Origin: Anarhynchus alexandrinus
Taxonomy: Eukaryota; Chordata; Aves; Charadriiformes; Charadriidae
Assembly (NCBI GenBank): GCA_008711295.1
Contig: VUYV01000003.1
Location: forward strand, 8,584,515-8,648,514
DNA length: 64,000 bases
Direction of reading: 5' to 3'
Shown here: piece after piece, positions 38,130 to 51,689 of the stretch
Position numbering within the stretch: the first letter of the stretch is position 1
How the letters are laid out: each line of letters starts with the position of its first letter
Notes under the pieces: model-generated
Told to the model about the DNA's origin: nothing
The model's database searches: none
What the model saw: the letters and a program-made list of their open reading frames with translations, nothing else
Position numbers and translations under genes: made by a program

Positions 38130-38424
38130 TTTGTAGCTAAAACTTTCACGTTAAAAAGGTATTTCTGATAGTAGATGGCTCTTTATTCTAGGAGATAAAA
38201 GTGTAGTAAGATCTAAGAGCTGGAAATTTAGCTTAGAAGTTTATTCATCACAAACCGTTGAGAGCAATTAGCTGCTAGACCAAACTACCACTGAATAAAA
38301 AAAAATAATCTTAATTTCTGGATTCATTTAATTAAAACTACATGTTCCTCTATAAGGCACATTGTAGGTCAAACAGAAGATACAGGATTGAAGCAGAAAT
38401 TACTCATCAAAATGCTATGACTTG

Positions 38425-38489
38425 CATTATACAGGTCAGGCTGGATGATCTAATAGCCCCATCTGGCCTTAAATCCTATGAATTATGAA
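38425..38489 (+). mobile_element. Ancient CR1-type 3' tail
   Basis: GGTCAGGCTGGATGATCTAA, then AGCCCCATCTGGCCTTAAAT and CCTATGAATTATGAA match the terminal structure of old amniote CR1 elements (a GATGATCTAATGGTCCC-type block, CTGGCCTTAAA, then CTATGAA repeats). Only the tail remains, with no coding part. It differs from the tails of both younger copies in this window, so it is from an older subfamily. Confidence 0.7.
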
Positions 38490-41400
38490 TCTACGGTGCT
38501 CTCCTTGGAGAGTTTCAAAACACTTTGCCAACACCAGGGTGTAATCCACTCTCGTACTGCGAACCAGCTACAGCATCACCTCAGCATCCCAAAAGTCATG
38601 GTATCTGGGTTTTACGGCCGTCTCTACAGGGATGAGCTTTACCCATTAGGGAATTACATATTTCAGAGGAACAGCTACTAGACTTCATATGTGGAAAATT
38701 TTCCTTTTACACAGTGAGAGTGGGGCAGAGAGGCTTTATGAGCCTACCTGGTCCAAGGGCCCAAAATCCCACAGGACCTCTGTCTTCCCTGCAGAAGCAC
38801 TGTGCTACCTCGAGACAGATGTCTTGAAGTGACCCTAGCAGAGGCAAGGTGACCTCAGCCAACAGTATGGTGGTGAAATCATCTCTGATTTTTTTCCTCA
38901 CTGATAAAACAAATAGCCTGACCATCCACCCCACCTTTCTGTATTACAGGCAAAAGACAGGGAGTGAAAGCCTGGACCCTCCCAGTTTAGGTACTGCTAA
39001 ACCAGCAATGCAGCGCACGCTTGTGTGGAGGCACCAACACCAGTATTAAAACATGTATTGTCGTAGCAGGGAATAAATTATCGAGAGGCAAATTTCAGCT
39101 ATGGAGGGACATCTTATCTTAGTCGCAGACTAGCGCAGCTGTGGGTTGAGCTTGGCTCTAAGAAAACTCAGCTCAAGCTTTGGGAGATTTCTCTGCCCCG
39201 ACACAGCAACATGCCAAAAACTGTCTCCAAAACAGCTCAGCTCCAGGAGGAGATGCCCCACTTTTGTGCAGCAGGGAGCCCAGGCTAGCCAACCAACCTG
39301 GCAGAGGCAGATGAGTTGTTCCCTCGGCACCCTCCCACTGCTGGCACAATGAGATCCCCCAGGTACCCAGGGCCAGCCCATGTCCAGCAGGTTGACAGGT
39401 CTGGCTGGACCCAGGGTCACTTCAGCAGAGACACTGGGGTGCCTGTGCCTCTCAGTCCCCGGCACAGTGGATCTCCAGGGATGCAGTGTGGGGTGATGAG
39501 CCATGATCCCGTACCCTACCTAAAGCATCCAGCTCCCACCTGCACCATGCGATGCTACTGTGGGGCTCTGGGAGTAAGGATTCACCTGTGATGATCAATC
39601 AGGCCCAGGAAGCCCAAAGAACTCCAGTGCAATACTGTTAACGTACCTGAACCCAAATGGTTTCCAGCACAGAGGCAAGAATAGCTTCAGAGGCCTTTTC
39701 TATCTGGCATACCTTTCAGATAAAGGAGGGCTGACTGCTCATGTATAAACTTTAATAGTGAAACAAGTGTGTCTACATCAAGGCTTGGAACGATTGTAAC
39801 CATGCAAATTTCTAAGGGAATCTAATCACTGCAGTATCAGAACTGCTGAAGCAAGGTTTGAGAGCAGAGAGTAGAGAATGACCCCCGAGAGCATCATCCC
39901 AGGCCCCTGCTCTAACAGAGTGTGACCAGGCTGCTGCTCATGCCCAAGTGACTTGCATAAAGCCCCTTGAGGTATCCCTCAGTTGCAATCATCAAACCAC
40001 AGATCTCAAATATAAAGCAACCATAAGATGAGCCCCAATGCTTTTCTGTAAAAGCATGATCCAAACCTGCTGAAGAAGATATTGCTGTTAACTTCAATAC
40101 TTTTCCACTCAAGCCTGTAACAAGTGTTTGCTAATATGCTATTGCATTGTTCTTCATGCCCTTTCTCTTCCTTAGCAGTCACATGGCTTTACTATTCAGT
40201 TTTATTTTCACCTGAAGTAGCATTTTCAGGGGGCACACATCACATGTGCAAACCACAATGTAACAGGCTGGTGGTTTGCTGCTTCTTTTGTTAAGTAGAA
40301 CAGAGAGAGCACCCTTGTTTTCATAAACCACTCCTACAAAAAACCCAGCCAACGAGAAAAAGTTAGGAAGCTTTTGCGCTGATCAAAGAATTTAGCCTTG
40401 GGTCTGTTATGAACCCTTCTGTAAACAAGTGAAAAACGGGGGATGAAGGTTTTTGCTTCCTTGCTGAGCCTTTTTATCTGCTTTTGCCGAGGACTCCTTG
40501 CTTCTGGAAAGGACTAGGTCCCATTTCTTATCCGCAGCAGACTGCACTAAGGCTATGTTACAGGATGTATGCGGGTATGAGGCAGGCGGGAGCTATAAGC
40601 ACTAGAGCATCAGCTGCATCATTTGGGATAGGGTTTAACGTTTCCGAATCATTGTGCTGAGATTCTTCAAGAATTGGGCAAGTAGACTAAACATGATAAT
40701 AAATACATATACCGAAACAAATATGCTGCTTTAAATGAGGAAGAAAACCCCTCGAGTTCAACAAATGCGTATGCTTTGTCTCAATTCCCCTTGTGCCAAG
40801 AGGGGGGTCATCACCAGTATTAGTTCAGAGCAATGTGCTGAACTACGGATTGGGAAAGGCACAGCTACCACAATAGTGGACGTCTATAAATATCTTAAAA
40901 TAAAAACACATGGACAGACACATGTAGCTGAAGGACTTCATACTTCAGTGGGCATTACCACAAAATACCAAAATAATTAAATTCATCCCTCAGAAGTCTT
41001 GAAAACAATTGGGTCAAGTTTCCTTATTTCATTCCCTCCCATTTTATGAGATATTTATGACTGATCAATACACCCAGTTTTTGGAAGCCGATTTCTGCAG
41101 CTCCTTCTCTTCTCTTTCTGCATCCAAAAAAGCCAGTGAGAGAAACAATATCTAAGTCTGAGCACAGTTAGGTCTGCAATATGCCACTGGCTTTCCTCCA
41201 TACAGGTCCCTTTAAGTCAAACCAGCTGATTAGCTCCGAGATGCCCGTTTCTGTAGATTCTCTTTTCCAACAAAAAAGGGGAATTGCTTTTGTGGTTGCC
41301 TGAATCAGAACAGTGCTTCTGGGATTTTTTCATGCACTCTCCCTGTGTAGAAGAGTCAACATAATAGTGCAACATGACAAGATGTTGAGCCACAGTGCCA

Positions 41401-44400
41401 AGACAACTTGCACACTTTGCATTTTTCCTATTAGAGATGCATCAGTGATTCTGGAAGGGAAGAAAGGGAGAGGAAGAGAGAGAAAACAGTGCACAACAGT
41501 AAAGTCCAGCCCAAAAAGACTTTGTGTTTTCATGTTTGTATCAAGATGGAGCATTACAAGACAGTGATGGTTTGTAGTAGTTAAGTGTTGTAATAAATTT
41601 AGCCCTTTATTAAAACTGTTTTTCCAGAAAAAACAACCCCAAAAACAAGAGACCAGAAGATTACAAACTGTATCTTCCTCAACTGCAGACCTCACACTAA
41701 GATCAGCAACGGGTGAACAACTAAAAGAAAAACCTTCTTTCAGATCCCTCCTCCCAGCTTTTCTGGGAGATGTTTCCCCCAGATTGCAGTATCAAAAACT
41801 GAGAGTTCTATTCCTTTTCTTAATACCAGGAATGAAGAAATGCTGAATTATGAAAGTTTTGAACGCATTTTCCATTTTTCAACTTTATTCTCAACTTCGA
41901 GCTGATTTTAGGCTGTTTTGTCCAGGCTTTTTTGATTTTAAAAATATTTTAAATCTCAAATAGGTGGATATACATGGAGCTAATGTTTCTGAAAACACAT
42001 GTAAGAACTACTATACTAAAACATGCTTCCCTACCAGGTAGCCATTTGAGTTAGATTTTAAAAGACTGACCCATGAGGATGAAAGGGGCAACAATTTACT
42101 ACCAACACCATCCATCCAGCAAGTGGATCAAGGAAGGAAATTCTTTGATCAAGAGAGAGGACAAGAAAATTCCCTCTCGCAACATTTTGCAGAATGAACA
42201 CTTTCATGTCATGTCCTACACCAGGCTTTCAGGTGGGAAAGGGGTTTTGTACTTTACCTCTGCACCTTTCCCCAGCACCAGTGCAGAGAGCGGCGGCAGC
42301 AGCCAGAAACAGTCCTCATTTGCTGCAGTCCCCCCTCCCACGGCAGCCTGATGGTTGGGTGCCTGCCATGGTGTCCCCGGTTGGGACTCCCAGCCCTGCT
42401 CTGGCTCCCCCCCTCCAACCTCAGGGTGCTACACAGCAGGGGGCCTTTGAGCTGACCTGAGCACCTGGGTTGCCTATTCTGGACCCAAGCAACCAAGCAA
42501 AACGGTACTTGGGTTATCACCCACCTGCCCAGGCTTGCTCCCTCGCAGCAGAGCATCGGGGCCACCACCGCCCTCCATCCCATTTGCACCCCGCAGGGAA
42601 GCAGGGACTCTTGAGAGGCTTTGCAGCTCTTCCTATACCGTGACCCCGATCTCACAGGGAGCCCCATGCCTTCTCACAGCCCCTGAACCCTTTTAACCTG
42701 CAGTGACTGAGAAAGGGGTTTCCCATTGCTGAGGAACCCCCTGCCCAGGACGGGCCTGTCTCCATGCTCCAGCACACACAGATCTGTTCAGTCATAAGAA
42801 GGCGGCAGTTCATTTTCAGCTTTTATCATTGTAAATGCATTGTGAGATTATGGGGAATTATGGCGGTATGATTTCTAATGGAAATTAACTTAATTATAAA
42901 TTGGGAACATTAAAATAGGATTACCCTCACAAAGGAAAGTATTAGCATTTAACTGTTACAAAAACCACTGCTCTGCTGTTTTAACACAGTCAACTTAAAG
43001 CCTCAAGGCCGATAAAAGAGTTCACTCACAGTGCTCTTGTTTTCAAGTAGATAATAACGACAAGATATTTGGATTGACTTCCCTCCTCACCCCGCCATGC
43101 TTCTAAAATGTTGCTAAATTGCATCATAGTATTACTAACCCATGAGCTGTACTGTAGATGTTTGCTCTCAAAGGTCCACAAAACCCAACCGTTTGTTAGG
43201 TGACAACCCATGCCTGGGGCCCTGGCAGAGATTATTAGCTTTACCATTTAGTTGGCTTTCTGACAGAGATTTTTAATCCTGTGAATTATTTTTAGAAGGG
43301 TTACATCAAGCAAACATACACATTTCAGAGCTGCTTTGTTGTCTATGAATCAAAACTTGGCTGCAAATTACAAACATCATCCCTACTTGAGAAGAGCAAA
43401 CATATGTATGTATAGGGATATGACAAATGACTCCTTCAGACTCATCTTGACAATTAATCTCATGGATTTCCATCCATTATAAAGATGCAGTAGAAAAATG
43501 ACAGAAGGTCACAAGTCGCTTTCCAATGTAAAGCCCTATTTTAGCCCCAGCACAGCTTTGTCGTACAGAACTGTGAGCCTGAAATTTGCCAGACGCACTC
43601 AGCAAGTGACAGAGAGTATTTTGCAGTAAAAAGAAAATTAATTGGAAGCTTGTTTTTTTTGGAATATGGCTCAGTGAAGAGTTACCCTCTGTTGAGGCTC
43701 TGACTCCTGCACTGAACCAATGAACATTTCTGCACAAAAACTTTCCTGCAAAAATAGTTTTTTTCTCTGATAAAAAATTAAATATAGAAACTAGGCAAAG
43801 GAGAGCTACTTTTTCAGACAGAAATAACTTTTCAGCAAAACGTTTCCTCTTTAGCCTTGCCTTTCAGTTAAAAGTGTTTTTCCAAACTAACTTTTTAAAG
43901 ATTATAAAGTGAACTCTGAAAAGATTGGGCTTTTGGGGATGGAAAGTCAATAAGATAATTTCTCAGAGAAAAATTCTTTATACTTTTTACCAGCTTCACT
44001 ACCATCTCTTTCTAATTCAAAGTAGATTAAAAATACAGTCTCCACAGCCTCCAAACTCCTTAAAAGTATTTTTTTTAAAAAGAGATTCTTTAAATCAGCC
44101 CAAACTGCTACTTTTATTCAGCTGTTTGGGGCCCAGATCTGATCTCAGTAGTTTCAGTGGGATTTCTGAGACTCATGGTCCTGCTGATGTTAAGTAGTAT
44201 TTTTGTCACTTGGTTTCACTGGAAGCAGGACTGGGAATAAGTTGCATCTAACCCAGGGGGTTAATTGAAACAACAAAGTTAAGAGAATTAACTCTCTGCA
44301 GCTTCAGTGGAGGGCAACCAGCCATCCATAGGGTCACATCCATAGGACCCTTAGGAGCACATAGGCAAGTCCTGTGGACACCGTTAGGGGTGTGGGAGAT

Positions 44401-47400
44401 GGGGAAGTAGAGACCATCTGTGCACACCCATCTCTACATAAAGCTCAAGGAGAAGTAGGCTTGGCAAATACAGCAAGCTCCTTCCTCCAGCTGCCTCAGG
44501 AAAGCCCGTTAGCCCATGCCCTCTCTTTCATGGCAGCAAAATGCCATTGTGTTGGCAGTGGACCACTGAGCACAGGAGAAGGCTCTCCTCAAGGCCACCA
44601 GCCAGGCACTGGAGGTCCCTCACTTCTGTGGACTTGCATCTGCCAAAAGTACTGATGTAGAATAATTGCTGCAAAAGCAGCAACATGGTGCCAAAAGGGG
44701 CATGGCCGTGGGTATGGGATTTACCCTTCATCGGCGATGGGAATCCCAGCATCTCTTCTGTAGCTGGTTGTGGTGGAGTCCCGAAAATCTAGTAAAATGG
44801 GAGCCAAGCATCACGCCATGTTGGCAACCACGTCCTCAGATCACCCTTTGGTCATGTTTATGCATTTAGGCTGTATGCAAAGTTTGTGGCAAGCTATCAG
44901 TTATAAATCATAAAAGGAGCTTGTACTGTTAACATTTCTCATAATATATCATTTATAGAGCCACACCACAGTGTTTTTCCTAAGCAAAAGGATGCAGCCT
45001 GAAGCCAGGAATGAGGTAATTACTTGTACAACAGAAATGTAAATTCAGTTACCTGAAAAGAGGTGGGAGGAAGACAGAAGTGATGCAAGTCCTTACAGAG
45101 CCAGGTCCCAGAGATCAGTCAGGCACCAAGAGGCAATCAGGCAGGAAGAAATGAAAGTTTTTCTGTGAGGGAACATGGCAACCAGAGTAGTTGCTCTAAC
45201 AGCCGCCTTTAAGAGCAGAGGAAGAGGTAGCAGAAAACACCACAGAATATGCCAATCCCAGGGACAGCAGCTAATGAACTACCCCATAAAGCTAGCTGGG
45301 TTGCAGAAATAGCCAAAAAAGTACTTAAAGCTAAGTACAAGGTTAATAATATTTTTCTTTTTTTCTCTTTATTCTAGTATCACATGCTCACAGTCCTAAG
45401 TAAACATCCTTTATCTTTCCATCTAATCTAGTGAAAATGCTGACTCTCCAGTAACACAAAACAACCAGGGTTTCCATTCCTACCAGGGTAGGATCAGAGG
45501 ATTAGTGTGCTTTCACAACAAACAACAGCTGAAAAAAAAAATATTCCTGGGGTATCACGAAAGCAGCAGCATGGATTTCCACTTAGCTCCTAGGGCAGAA
45601 AGGAGGAAATCTCCTTCAACAGCAGCTGAGCATGGGAGCCCCTCTGATATGCAGCAAGACAACAGGAACAACCCTGAGCCCAAAGGGTATCCAGCACAGA
45701 TACACTAGCAACTTTGAAAACCTTTCTGCCTCATGATAAGAGCCACAAACCAAAATCCCCATATAGCAAGAGTCCTGGACACCTACCTGAGGGAGCCCAG
45801 AGCACGAGGAGGAGGACCACCGGACCTATCAGGAAGAGAATAACCAGAAGGGCCCCCAGCCATCTCACACCTTGGGCTTAGCAGGCAGAGACCCTCATCC
45901 CCCATGCTGCTGCTTCCCATCATCCTCCAACACCTGTGTCTAAACAGGCCACCTGAAACCCACAGCCCAGGGGCATCCCATCTGAGTGGCTCACAACCCA
46001 GGAGGGGTACAGCAGCTGTATTTTGGCCAGACCTGACTGAAAACCCTGGTCCTATGTGCAGGTGGAGTGCTGGCAGTGGGCACCAAGTGTTGTGTGCACA
46101 TCGGAGGGCTGTACTGGCAGAGCGCTGGGAGCAGAGCTGCCGTCCCCATGCCCACATGCAAGTCGCCCCAAAGCAGTGACTTCCCCTCCCAATTAAAGCT
46201 CATAAGTCAGTTTAAATCAGGTCAGCGTGCCTGCCACAGGTGCAGCTGTAGGGACTTACATCCAGCCAGGCTCTGGTCTGTAGAATGAATCCTGGTTTCC
46301 TTTACAGCTCCAAAGACAAATCTTGATATTTGCTGAGGTTTGGGATGGGGTGTGGGGACATGACATCAACATCCTGAAATGTTTAAATAAATGGAGGCAG
46401 CAGAGTTTTGAAGCACTGCTTGTTCCTCTAGACGCTTTGCCAAAAAAAAAAAAAAAGCAGAGACAAAGTGTGACCTTGTGACTTTTTTGTAAAACCCTAC
46501 TACATCAGAAAGTTTGAAATATAAACAGCTGCTTTCACTGACTACATCAGGGCAGCCAGGATGGGCTGCCTAATCCTTGGATAGCAGTGTTTATAAATAC
46601 TGTTCAGACAGGCAGGTTAGATCAGATTTTCACATGAGCTCATTCAGGACAGTTAGCTTTAATGGGCAGGCACATTGTTATCTCTTTTAACTGTCAGTTT
46701 GTGAAAGCCAGCTACAGTTTTTACAGTCAGTCCTGGGGAGGAGGAGGTGGAGGCAAAGGAGAGTATATTTCAGCACGAACTTGACATGGGTGAAGCTTTG
46801 ACTGGACTGATGCCACCAGGGAATATATCACTCACTCTCAGGCAGAGCCAGCCCATTTCCAACAGGCAGCGACAAATCTGCTGCAGAACCTTGGGTTCTC
46901 CCTGGTGGGCACAGGCCTCTTGGGACCGAACTGCTACCAGGCACCTTGTTTTTGCCCTGGGAGGGGAGTGTAGCAGCAAAGGATGTGGAGCTGACCTCCT
47001 CCCTCTGCACACATGAGAGCATCCCAGCACCCTGGCAGCTGAGGGACGGGGTCTTCCCATTGAAATGCCTTAGACTAGAAATGCCAGTGAGGGAGGACAG
47101 AGAGACAGGACCTGCGTATCTGAATGCGGGTTGCTCACCTTACTTTACAAGCCAGGGTTGTTAACACCAAAGGGCAGCAATGCTTCCAGCAGGACCTCCA
47201 GACACTGCGGTTCCTGGCCCTCAGGGGTATTTATCGCGACTGCATGGTCACCTCCATGGAGGGCTATATACCCTCAGCTTGAGGAAAGCATCTTGCAAAG
47301 AAAGCAGTTACCTGCCACAGAAACAATAAAATGAAGATGCAATATCAGGAGAGCTTAAATATAGGAGAATGATTAATTAGATCACAGATTTGGATGGCCT

Positions 47401-47689
47401 GTGTCTGGCAAAAAAGCATTAACCCAAACCTTCTCTGCAAGGACACACATAAAGTTTATTTCGGTTTTGCTGCCTTTCAGTTGATGGTTACAGAGGTGTT
47501 TCACTGCAAAGAGATAGCAACAAACACAGGGCTGCAGCCCCAGGGAGAAATTAATCCATCAGAATCAAAGTGGGAGAAGAGCAATTAAAGAGTGTTTTGA
47601 AGAACATGGCACAAGGCCTGATGCCCGCCACTACTTTGGCACTTGCCCCGTGCACTGTTGTTATTGTCTGAGGAATCCACAACAATTTA
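38490..47689. other. Unique noncoding DNA, no supported gene
   Basis: Frames reach at most about 137 codons (42254-42667, minus) and sit in a locally GC-rich patch with several overlapping open frames, so they are not credible genes. AT-rich sequence at 42810-42960 with TTAACTTAATTATAAATT-like content looks like a candidate conserved element. A T-rich tract ending in TTTATTCTAG (about 45345-45378) is a strong acceptor-like signal without a following exon. A 15-A run lies at 46442-46456. Confidence 0.55.
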
Positions 47690-48230
47690 TTGTCATTTAG
47701 ACAATCATTCTCTCACCTGATGATCCCTCCCCACCTGGGAAGGGGAATTGGGAAAAAATAAGGAAAAACCTGGGGGTTGAAATGTAAACAGATTTAATAG
47801 AGTAAGACTAAATAATTGACATTAATAATACTAAAGAACCAGTATTGATCCTGATACCAATATAAAATATATGAGGAGTGTACTCAGCCAATTCTATCAG
47901 TAGGAAGCTGTGCACTCCCAGCAGCGGACAGCAAATGTTGGACACTGCGAGTGCTACGGCTTCGGGAGAAAGGGAAGGCTTCAGGGGTCTGGCACTGGGG
48001 CAAGAAATTCTCAGGATTGTGGCCATCAAGTAAGAGAGGGAACTCCTCAGCAAACTGTCTAATTTATAGTGAATGTGTTGTTGATGTTATGAAATAATCC
48101 TGTTGGCCAGCTTGGGTCAAGTGCCCGGGTCTCGCTCCTCCTCATCCCAGCACCTGGCAAGCTCAAAAACACTGAGACCTTGAAACCCCCACACCATAGC
48201 TGGCTATAAAGTAAATATTTTCACAAATTC
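47690..48230 (-). mobile_element. Solo LTR of avian ERVL type, decayed
   Basis: On the plus strand the order is CCTCCCCACCTGGGAAGGGG, GGGGGTTGAAATG followed by CAGATTTAATAG, AATTTATAG, TTGGCCAGCTTGGGTCAAGT, then CACTGAGACCTTG and CCATAGCTGGCTATAAAGT. This follows, block by block, the reverse complement of a common avian ERVL LTR as I remember it. Read on the minus strand there is a TATA-like box (48061-48068) followed about 260 bases later by an ATTAAA poly(A)-type signal (47793-47798), the expected U3-R order. No gag, pol or env sequence flanks it, so it is a solo LTR. Both ends are blurred; the left could extend to about 47657. It carries no coding capacity. Confidence 0.65.
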
Positions 48231-51200
48231 AGACACTAGAGTCTTCTAAAAGTGCAGTTTTCCTAAGCATTAGAAGAGATATTAGTCCTGGGTCGCTCAA
48301 ACCAGGACAACTGTCCTTATGCCGATCAGCATAACAGCAGTCGTAGCTGTGGGCCACGAGCTGCCGCTCCTGTCAAAAGACATTTTGTGGCTATCTTGCT
48401 GTGGGCTTTTGACTGATGTGTCGGAAGAGCCCAGAGGAGCGGGAGGGAGGTGACATTATTGCTGCCAAGGAAGAAAAGTGCAGATAATGAAAATTGAGAC
48501 TGTGCCAACAGTGCTGCTGAGGAAAGGCTTTTTCCTCCCTATGTTTCTACTCCTTTAAAAAGAAAAGCAAACCCCAAAGTGCTGGCAAAAAAATGTTTTT
48601 TATGGGAGCCCATGGAAACATGCATCCAGCGTGAAGCCATTTGAGCTCACTGGCTCCATTGGTGTTAAACCCGAGGCGTCCTTCAGCAAAGGCCTGCTCC
48701 CACTCAGCAGCCCAGGACGTAGGACAAAAGGGCCTTTTCCCTGAGTTTCCTTGTGTATCCTTCCTTAGGGTGATCCCACTTCACAGGTGGTGCCAGTCCA
48801 GATGAAAAACAGAAGTAGAAAAAAAGGCAATTACAGCTGCGTGCGCATTCAGGACGGGCACCGGTGCATGGCAGCTCCCTGGCAAGGGGCCCAGCTCCAG
48901 CTGCAGACCCAGTCTGGTGGACCCTTGCATACGTCAAGCCCATGGGGGAGAGAAGCTCCCTTTCTTTCCCAAACTCCCCCATTCCTGAAAAAAATAAATA
49001 TCAAAGCTCAGGTCTCCGGAGCACTCTGCTGACTTCAAGGGAGTCAGTAGTGAAGAGTGGGACAGCCTTAGTTTTGGCCCATTTGGATCACAAGTTGCAG
49101 AGTGCTGCCTCCCCAGAGGCAGTATTTGCCCAAAAAAGGGTGATGTGCCTAGATGATTTCTACCAGGGGGCAAAAGTTGTCTTTAATCTCCAACTGCCAA
49201 GCGCTGCGATAAGAGAGGGCAGGGGAAGGATGGGCAAAGGGACGCCAGAGTTATTATACCATGTCCTCAGGAGAGGAGGCTTCCTCCATCCTGCTCTGCC
49301 TCTCTCTCGAAGCCAATTTCAGCTGAATTCAAAGGAGTCTCAGAGGTATAAGTCTCAAAAATAACTGAATGTCTACAAGGCTGATGAGCCATAGCAGTTT
49401 GGGAGAATAAGAGATCCCAGGGAAAAGCATGCAGCCAAGACTGGAGACAACTGGCCGGTGGTCAGCAAAAACCACTCGTCCGTCTGTCCCCTGCCTGGGC
49501 ACCTGGGTGACATGGCCAGACAGCCAGAGGACATGGGCACAGCCACAGCCATGCCCAGGCTCCGCCAGGTCTTCTGCTAGCAGGGACGTAACCTCAAACA
49601 AAACAGGATATTGCTGGGGAGGGGAAACAATTTTTAGAGTTATTTTCCATGACTGATTCCCTTGATGGGGGGGCGGGTCTGTGCTATAGATACAGACTCA
49701 GCATCAAATTCCATGGCTGCAGTTTGAAGGTACATAATCGAGGTTGAAAACAAGCTCGCTGTTTTCAGAGGTGATGGGGATTTGTCAGCAGGTGCTGGTA
49801 TACTACATGAACGCAAAGTTTTCTGCTTGGGGTTGCACACCTTTCTTCAGCGACTTCCAGTCAGAGCTGTAGGCTTGATGCAGTAATATCTGGTAGATGA
49901 CCACACTGGTCCTTTGAGCCTTTGAATTAATTCATCGAAAAATCATAGCTAATAACTTTCAGCAGCAATTAAATAGGTTTCACATGGTATCAGATAGAAT
50001 GAATACTTGTTACTTCTCTTAGTCTATCGATGAGATTACAAATAAAAAGTGGGGAAAAGAACAAAAATTCCTTCACCCTCCTTCTGTGTATCACAAGGCA
50101 AGAAAGAAGATCAAACAAAGCAAACAAACAGATGCAAGCCCTTCTTTCACAGCCGATTTTGTGGATTTCTTCAAAAAAACCCACAAACCCATAAGTGAGT
50201 AAGGATCTTAGTTAAAAGACAGATTCTGTTCCTGTTGGTTTTGACATGACTTACAGAAGTAATGCAAGTTTGTTTTGCTTACCGTTCCCTGCGTGTAGCT
50301 GGTGGTAATTGTTCTTACTGAGCAGTGGGGCTTTTTTCTTTGTGGAAAAAAAAAATAAATCAATAAATATTTAATTCATAAATGTAAGAGAGGGGATGAG
50401 CAAAAATATACAACTAATAAAGATAAATGGCTGTTGTACTCATGAAGACTTCTTATTAAAGAGTCAGTGGAAAAAGTGTCCCTGCTGGGCAAAGAGAACA
50501 AAATAAATTGTGGACTTTATACTGCAAACACAGCATTTAAAAAAAAAAAAAAAGAAAACAATGTTAATGCATCATTAAGGTTGAGTGTTTAAATCCACAG
50601 AAGCCAGCACAAACATGAAGGAAGATTCCTGTGGCAACGTTAATTGGGACTTATTGCAGACTGTGTTATTGATGATTGCATACATTCAGTTGCTCAAACA
50701 AATTGCCAAAGCTGTATACAACTGGAATGCAAATGAGGGATGTGCAGCCATGTGGCTTCTCCTACAGTGTGAGACCCGCCAGGTAACAAGTGCAGCCGGT
50801 GTGGCTTACGGGTCACCTACAGATATACACACGCGCATATACATTACATGTATAAGCATAAGGCAAAAAAAACCCCATGCCTACCAAATCTTCAAGATAC
50901 ATCTTCTAGTTATTTGTGTTTATTTATTTGCAGGCAAGTTAACAAAGGCTGTGGCTAACAATGCATTCCTTTAGTGCATGCATAATTTAATTTGCTTCAT
51001 CTGTTGTATGTGCAAATGCTGAAACATGACGAGAATGTAACACTCCTGAAGCCGTAAAGTACTTCTATTTAGTCATTGCTATGGCCAGACGAAAACTTTG
51101 CATTATTTCATGTCCCATATTGCCAATAAAACCACAGCTGAGCTAACACGCCCCAATCCCTATGCCTGTTTTCCAAAGCACAATGTCCTGGGGACATATT

Positions 51201-51387
51201 CTCTAAATTGCCTATGAAGGCTTCGGAACAACACAAAACCAGCCTGCAAAAAGACCCCATTCATCCTGGCAAGCACATACTAGTGTTATGCTGGAAAGGC
51301 TACTGTCTGTCTCGGTCCCAGCAAGTATCATTGGACCATATCGGCACCAGGCGATCAAAACCTGGGAAATGTCTTTGAGCCGATATT

Positions 51388-51405
51388 GGGGGGGAGGGAG
51401 GGGGG
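51388..51405 (+). other. Potential G-quadruplex tract
   Basis: Seven G, A, three G, A, six G in 18 bases. Four G-triplets with one-base loops can be formed, which is the short-loop pattern that favours stable quadruplexes. No promoter or gene is visible nearby. Confidence 0.6.
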
Positions 51406-51689
51406 TTTATTATTTGCATTACTGCAGTTGCCAGAGTCCCCTACCGAGACCAGATTACTGCTGCAACACAGTACAAAGGTAGCAATAGGAAATTGCCCCT
51501 CGTGTCCAGGTGGGCTATTAACCTTTCAGAGAAGGGGGGAAGTGTGGGTCATCCTGTCAAACAATTCCCATTTCACAGGGGAAGTGCTGACGTGGGCTGT
51601 ACCTTCTACTGAATGCTGTGGATTGCAATGGGAATTCTGGTGTCATGACGTTTTGTTCAAAATGAAATCGAGTGCAAAAAAGTGATCCC

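Larger units (their letters stand above)
26693..38424. other. Unique noncoding DNA, no supported gene
   Basis: About 11.7 kb without a recognisable gene. The longest open frame (32708-33229, plus, 173 codons) has no family resemblance and no splice support. Small structured items are a 19-bp tandem duplication (32043-32080), a CA repeat between inverted arms (34691-34720), a 16-bp palindrome with NK2-type cores (35276-35291), a CAA repeat (36537-36548) and a 17-bp palindrome (38113-38129). A GC-richer patch at 27600-27720 shows a few CpGs but is too small to call an island. Confidence 0.55.

Noticed and set aside
42254..42667. 137-codon minus-strand frame
   Set aside because: Locally GC-rich, with overlapping frames and a composition-driven product rich in Gly, Arg and Cys.
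45345..45378. Strong acceptor-like T-rich tract ending TTCTAG
   Set aside because: No open frame with a donor follows at a sensible distance, and T-rich tracts are common in this window.
45783..46179. Open frames of 91 and 124 codons on opposite strands
   Set aside because: Mutual overlap, no splice support and no known domain.
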